Positions 1 through 7,860 of a stretch of 64,000 bases of DNA are shown here, piece after piece. Source of the DNA: Litoribrevibacter albus (lineage in GTDB: Bacteria > Pseudomonadota > Gammaproteobacteria > Pseudomonadales > Litoribrevibacteraceae); the NCBI RefSeq assembly GCF_030159995.1, contig NZ_BSNM01000014.1, positions 357,802 to 421,801 of the forward strand, in the 5' to 3' direction. Made by a program: the position numbers and the translations under genes. The first letter of the stretch is position 1, and each line of letters opens with the position of its first letter. The notes beneath the pieces were generated by a model, which saw only the letters and a list, made by a program, of their open reading frames with translations, made no database searches and was not told where the DNA came from.

Positions 1-507
1 ACTGTCTGTCCAGACGGTCTTTTGATGGAAGGATTGTGGCAGGTGATCAAAGCGGTTAATGGCCATATCAACACGACCTTGTTCCACATCAGCAAAACTC
101 ACATCACTTGGCGTTAATACGTCGAGCGTGATATTCGGAGCTTTCTGACGAACTTCTTTTAGCATTTCAGGCATGAGCGTGGATTCAGCATAATCAGACG
201 CCATGATACGAAAAACACGATTACTGTCAGCTTCCTGAAAGTCCACAATCGGCTGAACCGCTTGATCAACCCGAGAAAGTATTTCTCTGATTTGCGGCTG
301 AAGCTCCTTAGCCCGCTCTGTAGCGGTCATACCTTCTGATGTGCGGATAAGTAATGGATCTTGAAATAACTCCCTCAACCGCTTCAAGCCGTTACTCATA
401 GCTGGTTGTGTGATGCCAAGCTGCTCAGCTGCCTTGGTTACATTTTTTTCTCTGAGCAAGACGTCCAGATGTACGAGCAGATTTAAATCAATGCGGCCGA
501 CATTCAC
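1..507 (-). CDS. LysR-family transcriptional regulator (partial, C-terminus off the left edge)
   Basis: About 169 N-terminal residues of a LysR-type regulator are present; the rest of the effector domain lies beyond position 1. The start is read as GTG at 507 because AAAGG sits about nine bases upstream and the winged-helix begins at once: LNLLVHLDVLLREKNVT, then KAAEQLGITQPAMSNGLKRL, the classic LysR helix-turn-helix. The linker helix and the start of the substrate-binding fold follow from about residue 90 (FRIMASDY). Such proteins usually control a divergent neighbour; here tag and a TSUP exporter lie on the other side, but no link can be shown. The family call is firm; the ligand and targets are unknown. 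Confidence 0.85.
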   Translation of the reverse strand, partial: MNVGRIDLNLLVHLDVLLREKNVTKAAEQLGITQPAMSNGLKRLRELFQDPLLIRTSEGMTATERAKELQPQIREILSRVDQAVQPIVDFQEADSNRVFRIMASDYAESTLMPEMLKEVRQKAPNITLDVLTPSDVSFADVEQGRVDMAINRFDHLPQSFHQKTVWTDS

Positions 508-629
508 AATAAAAATACCTTTATAGAACCATATAAGTTTGAGTTATTTTATACCAAAAGCCCTTAGTGGTTCCATGTTGATGGTTGAGTAGATAAGCTA
601 GCTGCATAAACAGCAAGGAAGAGAAACAG

Positions 630-1223
630 ATGAAACGATGTGACTGGTGCAGTACAGACACCGACTATCAAGACTACCATGATAACGTCTGGGGAAGACC
701 TGTTTCGGACAGCAGGGATTTATTTGCCAAGCTCTGCCTGGACGGCCAACAAGCCGGTTTAAGTTGGTTAACGATCCTCAGAAAGCAAGATAACTACTAT
801 CAAGCGTATGACAATTTTGATCCGACAATTATTTGTAACTATAACGATGAAAAAATTGAGCAGTTACTGCAAGACGCAGGCATTGTACGCAATAAATTAA
901 AAATCCAGTCAATCATTAAGAATGCCAAAGGCTATTTGGCGATTGAAGACGAGTTTGGCTCTTTTTCAAAGTATATTTGGTCTTTTGTTGAATACCACCC
1001 GATCATCAACTCATGGCCTTCAATAGGCGATGTTCCTGTAACCTCTCCTGAGTCCGACGCGATGTCTAAAGACTTAAAAAAACGCGGATTTTCATTTGTA
1101 GGAAGTACTATTTGCTATGCATTCATGCAAGCTGTCGGCATGGTTCAGGACCATCTGATTGATTGCATTAGCTACGAAGAATGCCTTCAGGAAAGTAAAA
1201 ACTTTTTTCTACTCTCTAAGTAA
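630..1223 (+). CDS. tag: DNA-3-methyladenine glycosylase I
   Basis: Base-excision repair enzyme that removes 3-methyladenine from alkylated DNA in the cytoplasm. The 197-residue protein matches the E. coli Tag length (187) and layout. The N-terminal zinc-ligand pair is present (Cys4 and His17 in MKRCDW...DYH), as is the C-terminal pair (His and Cys in VQDHLIDC). The GLSW and KFVG/SFVGSTICYAFMQA-type blocks are conserved. One oddity is Asp at position 38 (CLDGQQAGLSW) where E. coli has the base-contacting Glu38. AAGGAAGAG lies well placed before the ATG. The stop codon abuts the stop of the convergent TSUP gene with no bases between. Identity is very likely; full activity is less certain because of position 38. 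Confidence 0.93.
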   Translation: MKRCDWCSTDTDYQDYHDNVWGRPVSDSRDLFAKLCLDGQQAGLSWLTILRKQDNYYQAYDNFDPTIICNYNDEKIEQLLQDAGIVRNKLKIQSIIKNAKGYLAIEDEFGSFSKYIWSFVEYHPIINSWPSIGDVPVTSPESDAMSKDLKKRGFSFVGSTICYAFMQAVGMVQDHLIDCISYEECLQESKNFFLLSK

Positions 1224-1985
1224 TTAAAAAGAGTCGATCAACAACTTGGTAGCCATGATTAGCATCGAAATGGCTACCACAATCTTGATCACTCGCTCCC
1301 CTTTTCTAACAGCCACACCAGCACTCCACCATGCGCCAATGAAATTTCCCGCACCTAAAAATAAAGCGTAAAACCAATCGATGTTATTCGTCCAGATAAA
1401 CACTCCCAGCACTGGGATGGTATAGATCAAGACAAGAAAAACTTTGTGAATGTTAATTTCAAGTAGCTTCATTCCGGCTAACTGTCGGAACGTAACCATG
1501 ATTACGAAACCGATTCCTGCCTGAATAAAACCACCGTAAAATCCAGTAAAAATAAGAGAGAGATAGAACAACGGGGAATAATTATCTGAAGAACGTTCCT
1601 CAGGCAATTTCAGAGGCATAAGAATCGTTACTATGACAAACAGGATGACAATCACCAGTATTCGCTGAAACCAATCATTTGGGATCTCTACAGCGAAAAA
1701 TGCACCAATCACAGCGCCAGGTATGGTCCACAGAGACAGTTTGAAGCTATCAATCATGTCGTTCTGAAGTTTTCTTTTGAACGCAATAATTGCCGATACG
1801 CTTTCAGCTACCAGAGCAACCCTATTTGTCCCGTTTGCAACCTGCGGATCAATGCCAAGGAGAATCATACTGCCTAACGTTAGAACGGATCCACCTCCTG
1901 CCATGACATTAATGAATCCGGCAAGTCCGCCAACCAGGAACAAGCAAACAGCAATCAAAATATGTTCTTGTAAGAGAAAATCCAT
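1224..1985 (-). CDS. TSUP family membrane transporter (TauE/SafE, sulfite exporter-like)
   Basis: Integral membrane protein of 253 residues with about eight hydrophobic segments. The family signature is at the N-terminus: a glycine-rich stretch GLAGFINVMAGGGSVLTL followed by PQVANGTNRVALV. A second half-repeat begins near FTGFYGGFIQAGIGFVIM. TSUP members move sulfite, sulfoacetate or other organosulfur anions; nothing here identifies the substrate. It converges on tag with abutting stop codons. Family assignment is strong, substrate unknown. Confidence 0.88.
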   Translation of the reverse strand: MDFLLQEHILIAVCLFLVGGLAGFINVMAGGGSVLTLGSMILLGIDPQVANGTNRVALVAESVSAIIAFKRKLQNDMIDSFKLSLWTIPGAVIGAFFAVEIPNDWFQRILVIVILFVIVTILMPLKLPEERSSDNYSPLFYLSLIFTGFYGGFIQAGIGFVIMVTFRQLAGMKLLEINIHKVFLVLIYTIPVLGVFIWTNNIDWFYALFLGAGNFIGAWWSAGVAVRKGERVIKIVVAISMLIMATKLLIDSF

Positions 1986-2333
1986 AGTTTTTATCGGACT
2001 CTGAGAAAAAGAAAGTAGGCCATTTATGGAAAGAATTTGAGTTATTTCTCAACTTTTGAATTCTTTATACCGCTCATCTGAAGGCAGATTTTTCACTATA
2101 CAAGCACAAACAATATTCTCAAAGTCTCTGAATGCCTTTTAGCTCAGTAAACTCACGCTTGAGCAAAAAAGTTCCGAATTGGTAAATATTAAAATTGCAT
2201 TACAAATATGTTTCTAAGATCAAAATATTTCTAGAACAGTTTGTTCAGAACAGGTATTAATATTTAGTACCAAGTCGATACCACTTGGGCAAAGACAACT
2301 TTTCATCACATAAGACCAAAAGGGGAAAAATAG
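1986..2333. promoter_or_regulatory. Intergenic region carrying the TSUP promoter side and the rmf leader
   Basis: AT-rich 348-base gap between the divergent TSUP and rmf genes. Two inverted repeats are visible on the rmf side: GAACA-GTT-TGTTC at 2234-2246 and CCAAGT-N7-ACTTGG at 2270-2288. The second lies 45 bases before the rmf start and could be a leader hairpin or an operator. AGGGG at about 2321-2325 is the rmf ribosome-binding site. No convincing -35/-10 pair could be chosen by eye. Confidence 0.45.
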
Positions 2334-2531
2334 ATGAGAAGACAGAAACGTGATCAAGCAAGCCGAGCTTTCAACAAGGGTTACACTGCTGGAGTGATGG
2401 GTAAGTCCAAAGATATGGCACCTCAAAACCCAGTGCTGAGACATAACTGGCTATGCGGATGGCGAGAGGGCCGTTCAGATCAATGGGATGGCATGACAGG
2501 TGTTTCTGGGGTCCACAAAATTCCACTTTGA
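2334..2531 (+). CDS. rmf: Ribosome modulation factor
   Basis: Small basic protein (65 residues; E. coli RMF has 55) that dimerises 70S ribosomes into inactive 100S particles in stationary phase. The N-terminus RRQKRDQASRAFNKGYTAG and the block GKSKDMAPQ...W.CGWREGR align along the whole E. coli RMF (RQKRD...GYQAG, GRSKEMCP, WLGGWREA). The extra ~10 residues at the C-terminus (GVSGVHKIPL) have no counterpart in E. coli. The start is supported by AGGGG eight bases upstream, and a strong terminator follows, so this is a monocistronic unit. In E. coli rmf responds to slow growth and (p)ppGpp; the leader inverted repeats here could be involved, which is inference. Confidence 0.95.
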   Translation: MRRQKRDQASRAFNKGYTAGVMGKSKDMAPQNPVLRHNWLCGWREGRSDQWDGMTGVSGVHKIPL

Positions 2532-2564
2532 TGATTTATCATCACAGTATAAGTAAATGAGGTG

Positions 2565-2588
2565 AAAGGGGCTGAATAAGCCCCTTTT
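2565..2588 (+). terminator. Rho-independent terminator of rmf
   Basis: Perfect 9-bp stem AAAGGGGCT/AGCCCCTTT with a five-base loop GAATA, ending in TTTTC. It begins 33 bases after the rmf stop. Confidence 0.9.
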
Positions 2589-2762
2589 CTATTGGCGCTT
2601 CATCATGATCTCTGATCGCCCATATCCCCGCAGATTTCAAACTCTCCTATCTCTGATCATCTATCTCTTATCGCTTACACAATGATGCCCTATTCACTCA
2701 TAGTGAAGCCATCCCAGTGAACTATGCTTCATATTAACAGCATACAAATTAAGACAGTGGAT

Positions 2763-3239
2763 ATGAAACGACACGGTTCGTATTACATCACTTGCTCAAA
2801 AAATACATTATTGGTGAAATGCATCGGAAGCTGGAACCTGGAAACGACGAGACTGTATTCACTAGAGTTCAAAGGTACAGTAGCCCCACTAATTAATGAC
2901 CACTGGGCGGCGATATTCGATATGAGAAACTGGGAACTGGCGACACCTGAAAGCATGCCCGTATTTCAAAATCTGATGCAATGGTGTATTGAGCGCGGTA
3001 TGACTTCATGTATTTATGTCTATGAGCAATCGTTCATCAAAAAACATAATATCGAGCAAATGACTCATTACCTAGAACGTAGACCACACAACTTCAGTGA
3101 TACCCAGATGACCGATCTTGAGTTAGCCTATGATTGGCTGAGAAGCCATGAGCATGAAGTAAACATAAACGACCTATTAACACTCGACGAGCAAACTAAT
3201 CGCCATAATGTGGCGACCTTATCTCATATGGCTAACTAA
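2763..3239 (+). CDS. Hypothetical protein, possible STAS/SpoIIAA-like fold
   Basis: Cytoplasmic protein of 158 residues (171 if the upstream ATG at 2724 is used). No signal peptide or membrane segment. The pattern of a short strand, a GSWN turn (about residue 24), an amphipathic helix, then a strand AAIFDMRNW and a helix followed by SCIYVY resembles the STAS-like domains of small regulatory proteins, but I do not recognise the family with certainty. The ATG at 2763 is preferred because the conserved-looking part starts there (MKRHGSYYITC); neither start has a good ribosome-binding site. It converges on the ICMT-family gene with a 7-base gap. Function unknown. Confidence 0.65.
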   Translation: MKRHGSYYITCSKNTLLVKCIGSWNLETTRLYSLEFKGTVAPLINDHWAAIFDMRNWELATPESMPVFQNLMQWCIERGMTSCIYVYEQSFIKKHNIEQMTHYLERRPHNFSDTQMTDLELAYDWLRSHEHEVNINDLLTLDEQTNRHNVATLSHMAN

Positions 3240-3246
3240 TCGAAAA

Positions 3247-3696
3247 CTACAGCCACCTGCGAACCTTGGCTCTGTATTCTTTGAAACTGTCACCATATTT
3301 TTCCTGCATGATAAGTTCCTCAGGTTTGATCTGGAACTGATTGATATACAGAACAAAAAAGACACCTGCAATGAGCGTTGATAGCTCTGAGAAATAGAAC
3401 GTCCCACCAATAAGTACTAACGTCATTCCTAAATACATTGGATTCCTTGTGTATTTGAAAATGCCGCTGGTAACTAGGCTGGAAGCTTCATCAGGCTTCA
3501 TTGGATTGACCGTTGTGCTCTTCTTACGAAATTCAACGACCCCTGATAAAGCCAGCAAAACGCCAATGGAAACCCATAGTATCGGGATCCATAGAGGAAC
3601 TAACCCAAGTGAATACAACGGGAGAAAGTCAGACAATTCAACTTGCCCTAATATTGCAATGACCAGCAATGCTAATGGAGGAATCTTTAAGTCCAT
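3247..3696 (-). CDS. ICMT/PEMT-family membrane methyltransferase
   Basis: Protein of 149 residues with four hydrophobic segments. It carries the isoprenylcysteine carboxyl methyltransferase family signature: TSGIFKYTRNPMYLG (residues about 80-94) and, at the C-terminus, EE..M..KYGDSFKEYRAKVRRWL, which form the S-adenosylmethionine pocket in this family. Bacterial members are small and mostly uncharacterised; the substrate (lipid, isoprenoid or small thiol) cannot be told from sequence. A terminator hairpin at 3736-3764 separates it from the prp operon upstream, so it is likely transcribed on its own. Confidence 0.85.
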   Translation of the reverse strand: MDLKIPPLALLVIAILGQVELSDFLPLYSLGLVPLWIPILWVSIGVLLALSGVVEFRKKSTTVNPMKPDEASSLVTSGIFKYTRNPMYLGMTLVLIGGTFYFSELSTLIAGVFFVLYINQFQIKPEELIMQEKYGDSFKEYRAKVRRWL

Positions 3697-3735
3697 AGTC
3701 TATTCCCTAACTTATTGAACTTTCAGTATAAACAA

Positions 3736-3764
3736 AAAAACCTGACACGATAGGCCAGGTTTTT
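3736..3764 (-). terminator. Rho-independent terminator after prpF
   Basis: Stem AAAAACCTG/CAGGTTTTT with an 11-base loop. The A/T arms give a U-tract in either direction. It lies 42 bases beyond the prpF stop and marks the end of the methylcitrate operon. Confidence 0.8.
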
Positions 3765-3805
3765 AAATGTATGAACTTGATCAAGAACACACAGGTGTGG
3801 GAGCT

Positions 3806-4984
3806 TTAGAACGAATCCCCAGGAATTCGAACCCAGCCTTCCATCAAGACGCGAGCACTTCGGCTCATAATGGCTTTTTTAGCCAGCCATTGTCCGTTAC
3901 TCATTTCAGCTTCCGCCCCTACTTTTAAAGTTCCAGATGGATGACCAAAAGTCACTGATTGACGCTCTCCCCCGCCGGCTGCAAGGTTTACCAACGTCCC
4001 GGGAATAGCCGCAGCCGTGCCAATAGCGACAGCAGCCGTGCCCATCATCGCATGGTGAAGTTTGCCCATAGACAAGGCTCGAACGACAAGATCAATTTCG
4101 CTTTCGTTAACCGGTTTACCACTTGATGAGGTGTAAGTTTGTGCTTTTCCAACAAAGGCTACTTTAGGCGTATGTTGGCGGGCTGCAGCTTCTGAAATAT
4201 CTTTGATCAATCCCATTTTTACAGCGCCATGAGCACGAATTGTCTCAAAACGTTCCAGAGCAGCAGAATCACCATTAATGGCTTCCTGAAGTTCTGTGCC
4301 GGTATAGCCAATCTCTTCTGCATTCAAGAAAATGGTTGGGATACCTGCGTTGATCATGGTTGCTTTCAATGTCCCTATGCCAGGGATCTCAAGATCATCC
4401 ACTAGATTCCCGGTTGGAAACATAGAGCCTTCGCCGTCGGCCGGATCAAGAAATTCAATTTGAACTTCAGCGGCAGGAAAAGTTACACCATCAAGTTCAA
4501 AATCGCCGGTTTCCTGTACTTCACCATTGGTCATAGGTACATGAGCAATGATGGTCTTATTAATGTTGGCCTGCCAAATACGAACAGTGGCAATGCCATT
4601 CTCAGGCAAACGATCCTGAGCAACTAAACCTTTGCTAATAGCAAACGCACCAACAGCTGCTGATAGGTTGCCACAGTTACCACTCCAATCAACAAAAGGT
4701 TTATCGATCGACACCTGGCCAAATAAGTAATCCACATCGTGATCTGGCTGAGAGCTTTTAGCAAGAATTACGGTTTTACTGGTGCTTGACGTCGCACCAC
4801 CCATACCATCGATTTGTTTGCCATAAGGATCAGGGCTTCCAATAACGCGCTGTAGGATAGCATCACGAGCTGCACCCGGTACTTGAGCTACTTCGGGTAA
4901 ATCTTCAACGCTGAAGAATACGCCCTTACTTGTACCACCACGAATGTAGGTCGCAGGAATTTTAATCTGAGGAACTGAAGACAT
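3806..4984 (-). CDS. prpF: 2-methylaconitate cis-trans isomerase PrpF
   Basis: Converts the trans-2-methylaconitate made by AcnD to the cis isomer in the methylcitrate cycle. The 392-residue length fits PrpF (about 390-400). Family blocks are IPATYIRGGTSKGVFF at the N-terminus, DGMGGATSSTSKTVI near residue 60, WSGNCGNLSAAVGAFA near residue 103 with the conserved cysteine, and MGKLHHAMMGTAAVA near residue 307. It is the last gene of the prp operon, separated from acnD by 169 bases that contain a long hairpin. In the known pairing PrpF accompanies AcnD and replaces PrpD, and no prpD is seen here. Confidence 0.95.
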   Translation of the reverse strand: MSSVPQIKIPATYIRGGTSKGVFFSVEDLPEVAQVPGAARDAILQRVIGSPDPYGKQIDGMGGATSSTSKTVILAKSSQPDHDVDYLFGQVSIDKPFVDWSGNCGNLSAAVGAFAISKGLVAQDRLPENGIATVRIWQANINKTIIAHVPMTNGEVQETGDFELDGVTFPAAEVQIEFLDPADGEGSMFPTGNLVDDLEIPGIGTLKATMINAGIPTIFLNAEEIGYTGTELQEAINGDSAALERFETIRAHGAVKMGLIKDISEAAARQHTPKVAFVGKAQTYTSSSGKPVNESEIDLVVRALSMGKLHHAMMGTAAVAIGTAAAIPGTLVNLAAGGGERQSVTFGHPSGTLKVGAEAEMSNGQWLAKKAIMSRSARVLMEGWVRIPGDSF

Positions 4985-5062
4985 AGCTGATTCTCTTGAA
5001 ATTACGAACTATTAACAGGCATGAACAGCGACGAACTAACCTCAAGGGAGCATGTAATACTC

Positions 5063-5100
5063 CTTCCGATGATACTGAGGAAACTCAATATCATCGGAGG
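5063..5100 (-). promoter_or_regulatory. Intercistronic hairpin between acnD and prpF
   Basis: Near-perfect inverted repeat with 17-base arms (5063-5079 and 5084-5100) around a four-base loop. In the operon-strand RNA there is one C-A mismatch and one G-U wobble. No U-tract follows, so it is not a standard terminator. It may protect the upstream acnD message from 3' exonucleases or set the prpF level; that role is inference. Confidence 0.6.
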
Positions 5101-5153
5101 TATAGCATCGCTTAAACGATTACTGCTAATTAAACATTACTGTTGATTGAGCT

Positions 5154-7739
5154 TTATTGTTTATTAAGAAAATCCTTGGCAAAGCGCTGTAATACACCGC
5201 CAGCTTCGTAAACAGTAACTTCTTCCGCAGTATCCAAGCGGCACGTCACAGGCACTTCAACACGTTCACCGTCTTTACGATTGATGATTAAGGTAAGATC
5301 AGCACGAGGCTTGATATCACCAATCACATCGTAGGTTTCAGTACCATCAATGCCGTAAGTCTCACGAGTATCGCCAGCTTTAAACTCAAGCGGAAGTACA
5401 CCCATGCCAACCAGGTTGGTACGGTGAATACGCTCGAAGCCTTCAGCAACAATGGCTTGCACGCCTGCAAGACGAACACCTTTCGCCGCCCAGTCACGAG
5501 AAGAACCCTGACCGTAATCCGCACCAGCAACGATGATCAATGGCTGCTCACGGTTCATGTAGGTTTCAATTGCTTCCCACATGCGCATTTGCTGACCTTC
5601 AGGTTCAACACGAGCAAGCGAACCTTGAATCACCTCTCCATTCTCATCACGACACATTTCGTTCAACAATTTAGGGTTAGCGAACGTTGCACGTTGAGCG
5701 GTTAAGTGATCGCCACGGTGCGTTGCATAAGAGTTGAAGTCTTCTTCCGGTAGGCCCATTTTCGCCAGGTATTCACCTGCAGCGCTTGAAGCAAGAATCG
5801 CATTTGAAGGAGACAAGTGATCGGTAGTGATGTTGTCACCTAATACGGCTAATGGACGCATACCTTTCAGAGCTCGTTCACCTGCCAAAGCACCTTCCCA
5901 GTAAGGAGGACGACGGATATAGGTACTCATCTCGCGCCAGTCGTATAGTGGGCTTTCTGCTTCTTCAATCGCACCTAGATCAAACATAGGAATGTAGACT
6001 TGATTGAACTGCTCTGGCTTCACGTGTTGGTTAACGATCTCATCGATTTCTTCATCGCTTGGCCACAAGTCTTTCAATGTAATTGGGTTACCTTGCTCGT
6101 CTGTTCCTAATGCATCCTGTTCGATGTCAAAACGAACCGTGCCCGCGATAGCATACGCAACAACCAACGGTGGAGACGCCAGGAAAGCTTGCTTCGCATA
6201 CGGATGGATTCGACCATCGAAGTTACGGTTACCAGAAAGCACCGCTGTAGCGTAAAGATCACGATCAATGATCTCTTGCTGAATCTTAGGATCAAGCGCA
6301 CCACTCATACCGTTACAGGTAGTACAAGCGTAGGCTACGATTCCGAAACCTAGCTTTTCCAGTTCAGGAAGTAGACCAGACTCTTCAAGATACAGTTTGG
6401 CAACTTTTGAACCAGGAGCAAACGACGTCTTAACCCACGGCTTGCGAATTAAACCAAGTTCATTCGCTTTCTTAGCAACAAGACCAGCTGCAACCACGTT
6501 TCTTGGGTTACTGGTGTTGGTACATGAAGTAATGGCAGCGATGATCACTGCACCGTCCGGCATTTCACCTTCTTTCTCTTCCCACTCACCAGCAATACCG
6601 CGTGCAGCAAGATCAGATGTTGGAAGACGTCGATGAGGGTTTGATGGGCCAGCCATGTTGCGAACAACGCTGGATAGATCAAACTCAAGTACGCGCTCGT
6701 ATTCAGCTTCCTCTAGACTGTCTGCCCATAGACCGGTTTCTTTTGCGTATTGCTCAACCAAGGCAACCTGCTCTGGTTCGCGACCAGTCAGCTTCAAGTA
6801 ATCAATGGTCTGCTCGTCGATGTAGAACATTGCTGCCGTAGCACCGTATTCTGGCGTCATGTTCGAGATGGTGGCACGGTCGCCAATACTCAAGTCACGA
6901 GCGCCTTCTCCGAAGAATTCAAGATAAGAAGAAACAACACGCTCTTGTCTCAAGAATTCAGTAATCGCCAATACGATATCGGTTGCAGTGATACCCGGTT
7001 GACGCTTACCAGTCAGGCGAACACCTACAATGTCAGGAAGACGCATCATAGACGGGCGGCCCAACATTACGGTTTCAGCTTCTAAACCACCCACACCAAT
7101 TGCAATCACACCTAGTGCGTCAACGTGTGGCGTGTGGCTGTCCGTACCGACGCAGGTATCAGGATAAGCGACACCGTCACGCGCCTGAATCACTGGAGAC
7201 ATTTTCTCCAGGTTAATCTGGTGCATGATGCCGTTACCGGCAGGAATCACATCAACGTTTTTGAATGCAGTTTTAGTCCACTCGATGAAATGGAAACGGT
7301 CTTCGTTTCGACGGTTTTCAATTGCACGGTTTTTCTCAAAGGCATCTGGGTCAAAACCAGCGTGTTCTACTGCCAAAGAGTGGTCTACGATCAACTGAGT
7401 TGGAACCACCGGGTTCACTTGAGATGGATCACCACCCTGCTCTGCGATGGCATCACGAAGACCAGCAAGGTCAACCAATGCTGTTTGCCCCAAAATGTCA
7501 TGACACACAACTCGCGCTGGATACCAAGGGAAGTCGAGATCACGCTTACGCTCAATGAGCTGCTTCAATGAATCTGTTAACGCTTCAGGCTCGCAACGAC
7601 GAACCAATTGCTCAGCCAGAATACGAGATGTATACGGAAGTTTTTCATACGCATCAGGCTGAATGTCATTCACTGCAGCGCGCGTATCGAAATAATCTAA
7701 ATTAGAGCCTTCAAGAGACTTACGGTATTGAGAATTCAT
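5154..7739 (-). CDS. acnD: Fe/S-dependent 2-methylisocitrate dehydratase AcnD
   Basis: Aconitase-superfamily enzyme that dehydrates 2-methylcitrate for propionate breakdown. The length of 861 residues fits AcnD (about 865) and is shorter than typical AcnA. The [4Fe-4S] ligands are visible as Cys406 (AITSCTNTSNP), Cys472 and Cys475 (ACTTCNGMSG). The substrate-binding block GTDSHTPHVDALG is at 198-210 and the swivelling domain starts near residue 630 with GDNITTDHLSPSNAI. It sits between prpC and prpF, which is the diagnostic context separating AcnD from the housekeeping aconitases. Gaps of 121 bases to prpC and 169 to prpF both contain hairpins. Confidence 0.96.
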   Translation of the reverse strand: MNSQYRKSLEGSNLDYFDTRAAVNDIQPDAYEKLPYTSRILAEQLVRRCEPEALTDSLKQLIERKRDLDFPWYPARVVCHDILGQTALVDLAGLRDAIAEQGGDPSQVNPVVPTQLIVDHSLAVEHAGFDPDAFEKNRAIENRRNEDRFHFIEWTKTAFKNVDVIPAGNGIMHQINLEKMSPVIQARDGVAYPDTCVGTDSHTPHVDALGVIAIGVGGLEAETVMLGRPSMMRLPDIVGVRLTGKRQPGITATDIVLAITEFLRQERVVSSYLEFFGEGARDLSIGDRATISNMTPEYGATAAMFYIDEQTIDYLKLTGREPEQVALVEQYAKETGLWADSLEEAEYERVLEFDLSSVVRNMAGPSNPHRRLPTSDLAARGIAGEWEEKEGEMPDGAVIIAAITSCTNTSNPRNVVAAGLVAKKANELGLIRKPWVKTSFAPGSKVAKLYLEESGLLPELEKLGFGIVAYACTTCNGMSGALDPKIQQEIIDRDLYATAVLSGNRNFDGRIHPYAKQAFLASPPLVVAYAIAGTVRFDIEQDALGTDEQGNPITLKDLWPSDEEIDEIVNQHVKPEQFNQVYIPMFDLGAIEEAESPLYDWREMSTYIRRPPYWEGALAGERALKGMRPLAVLGDNITTDHLSPSNAILASSAAGEYLAKMGLPEEDFNSYATHRGDHLTAQRATFANPKLLNEMCRDENGEVIQGSLARVEPEGQQMRMWEAIETYMNREQPLIIVAGADYGQGSSRDWAAKGVRLAGVQAIVAEGFERIHRTNLVGMGVLPLEFKAGDTRETYGIDGTETYDVIGDIKPRADLTLIINRKDGERVEVPVTCRLDTAEEVTVYEAGGVLQRFAKDFLNKQ

Positions 7740-7783
7740 GGTTGTTCCATATATTTCTTTATAAATACGTTCTTTATTAAGTA

Positions 7784-7845
7784 CGTTCTTTAAAAGAACG
7801 ATTCAAGCTAATCAGCTTGGGAGCCACAGTTACAGTTGTGACTCC
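7784..7845 (-). promoter_or_regulatory. Two hairpins in the prpC-acnD gap
   Basis: A perfect 8-bp inverted repeat CGTTCTTT/AAAGAACG (7784-7800) and a GGAGCCACA/TGTGACTCC hairpin with one G-U wobble (7820-7845) sit in the 121-base gap between prpC and acnD. Neither is followed by a clear U-run on the operon strand. They may be processing or stability elements within the operon message. Confidence 0.45.
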
Positions 7846-7860
7846 AGAAAAATGAGAAGA

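Noticed and set aside
2234..2254. GAACA-GTT-TGTTC as an SOS (LexA) box
   Set aside because: The LexA box needs CTGT-N8-ACAG; the spacing and bases do not fit.
7125..7571. Plus-strand reading of 148 codons inside acnD
   Set aside because: Antisense to a strongly conserved coding region; no domain or ribosome-binding site.
3806..7739. Separate prpD gene missing as a sign of a broken operon
   Set aside because: The AcnD-PrpF pair is a known replacement for PrpD, so the operon is complete in that version.
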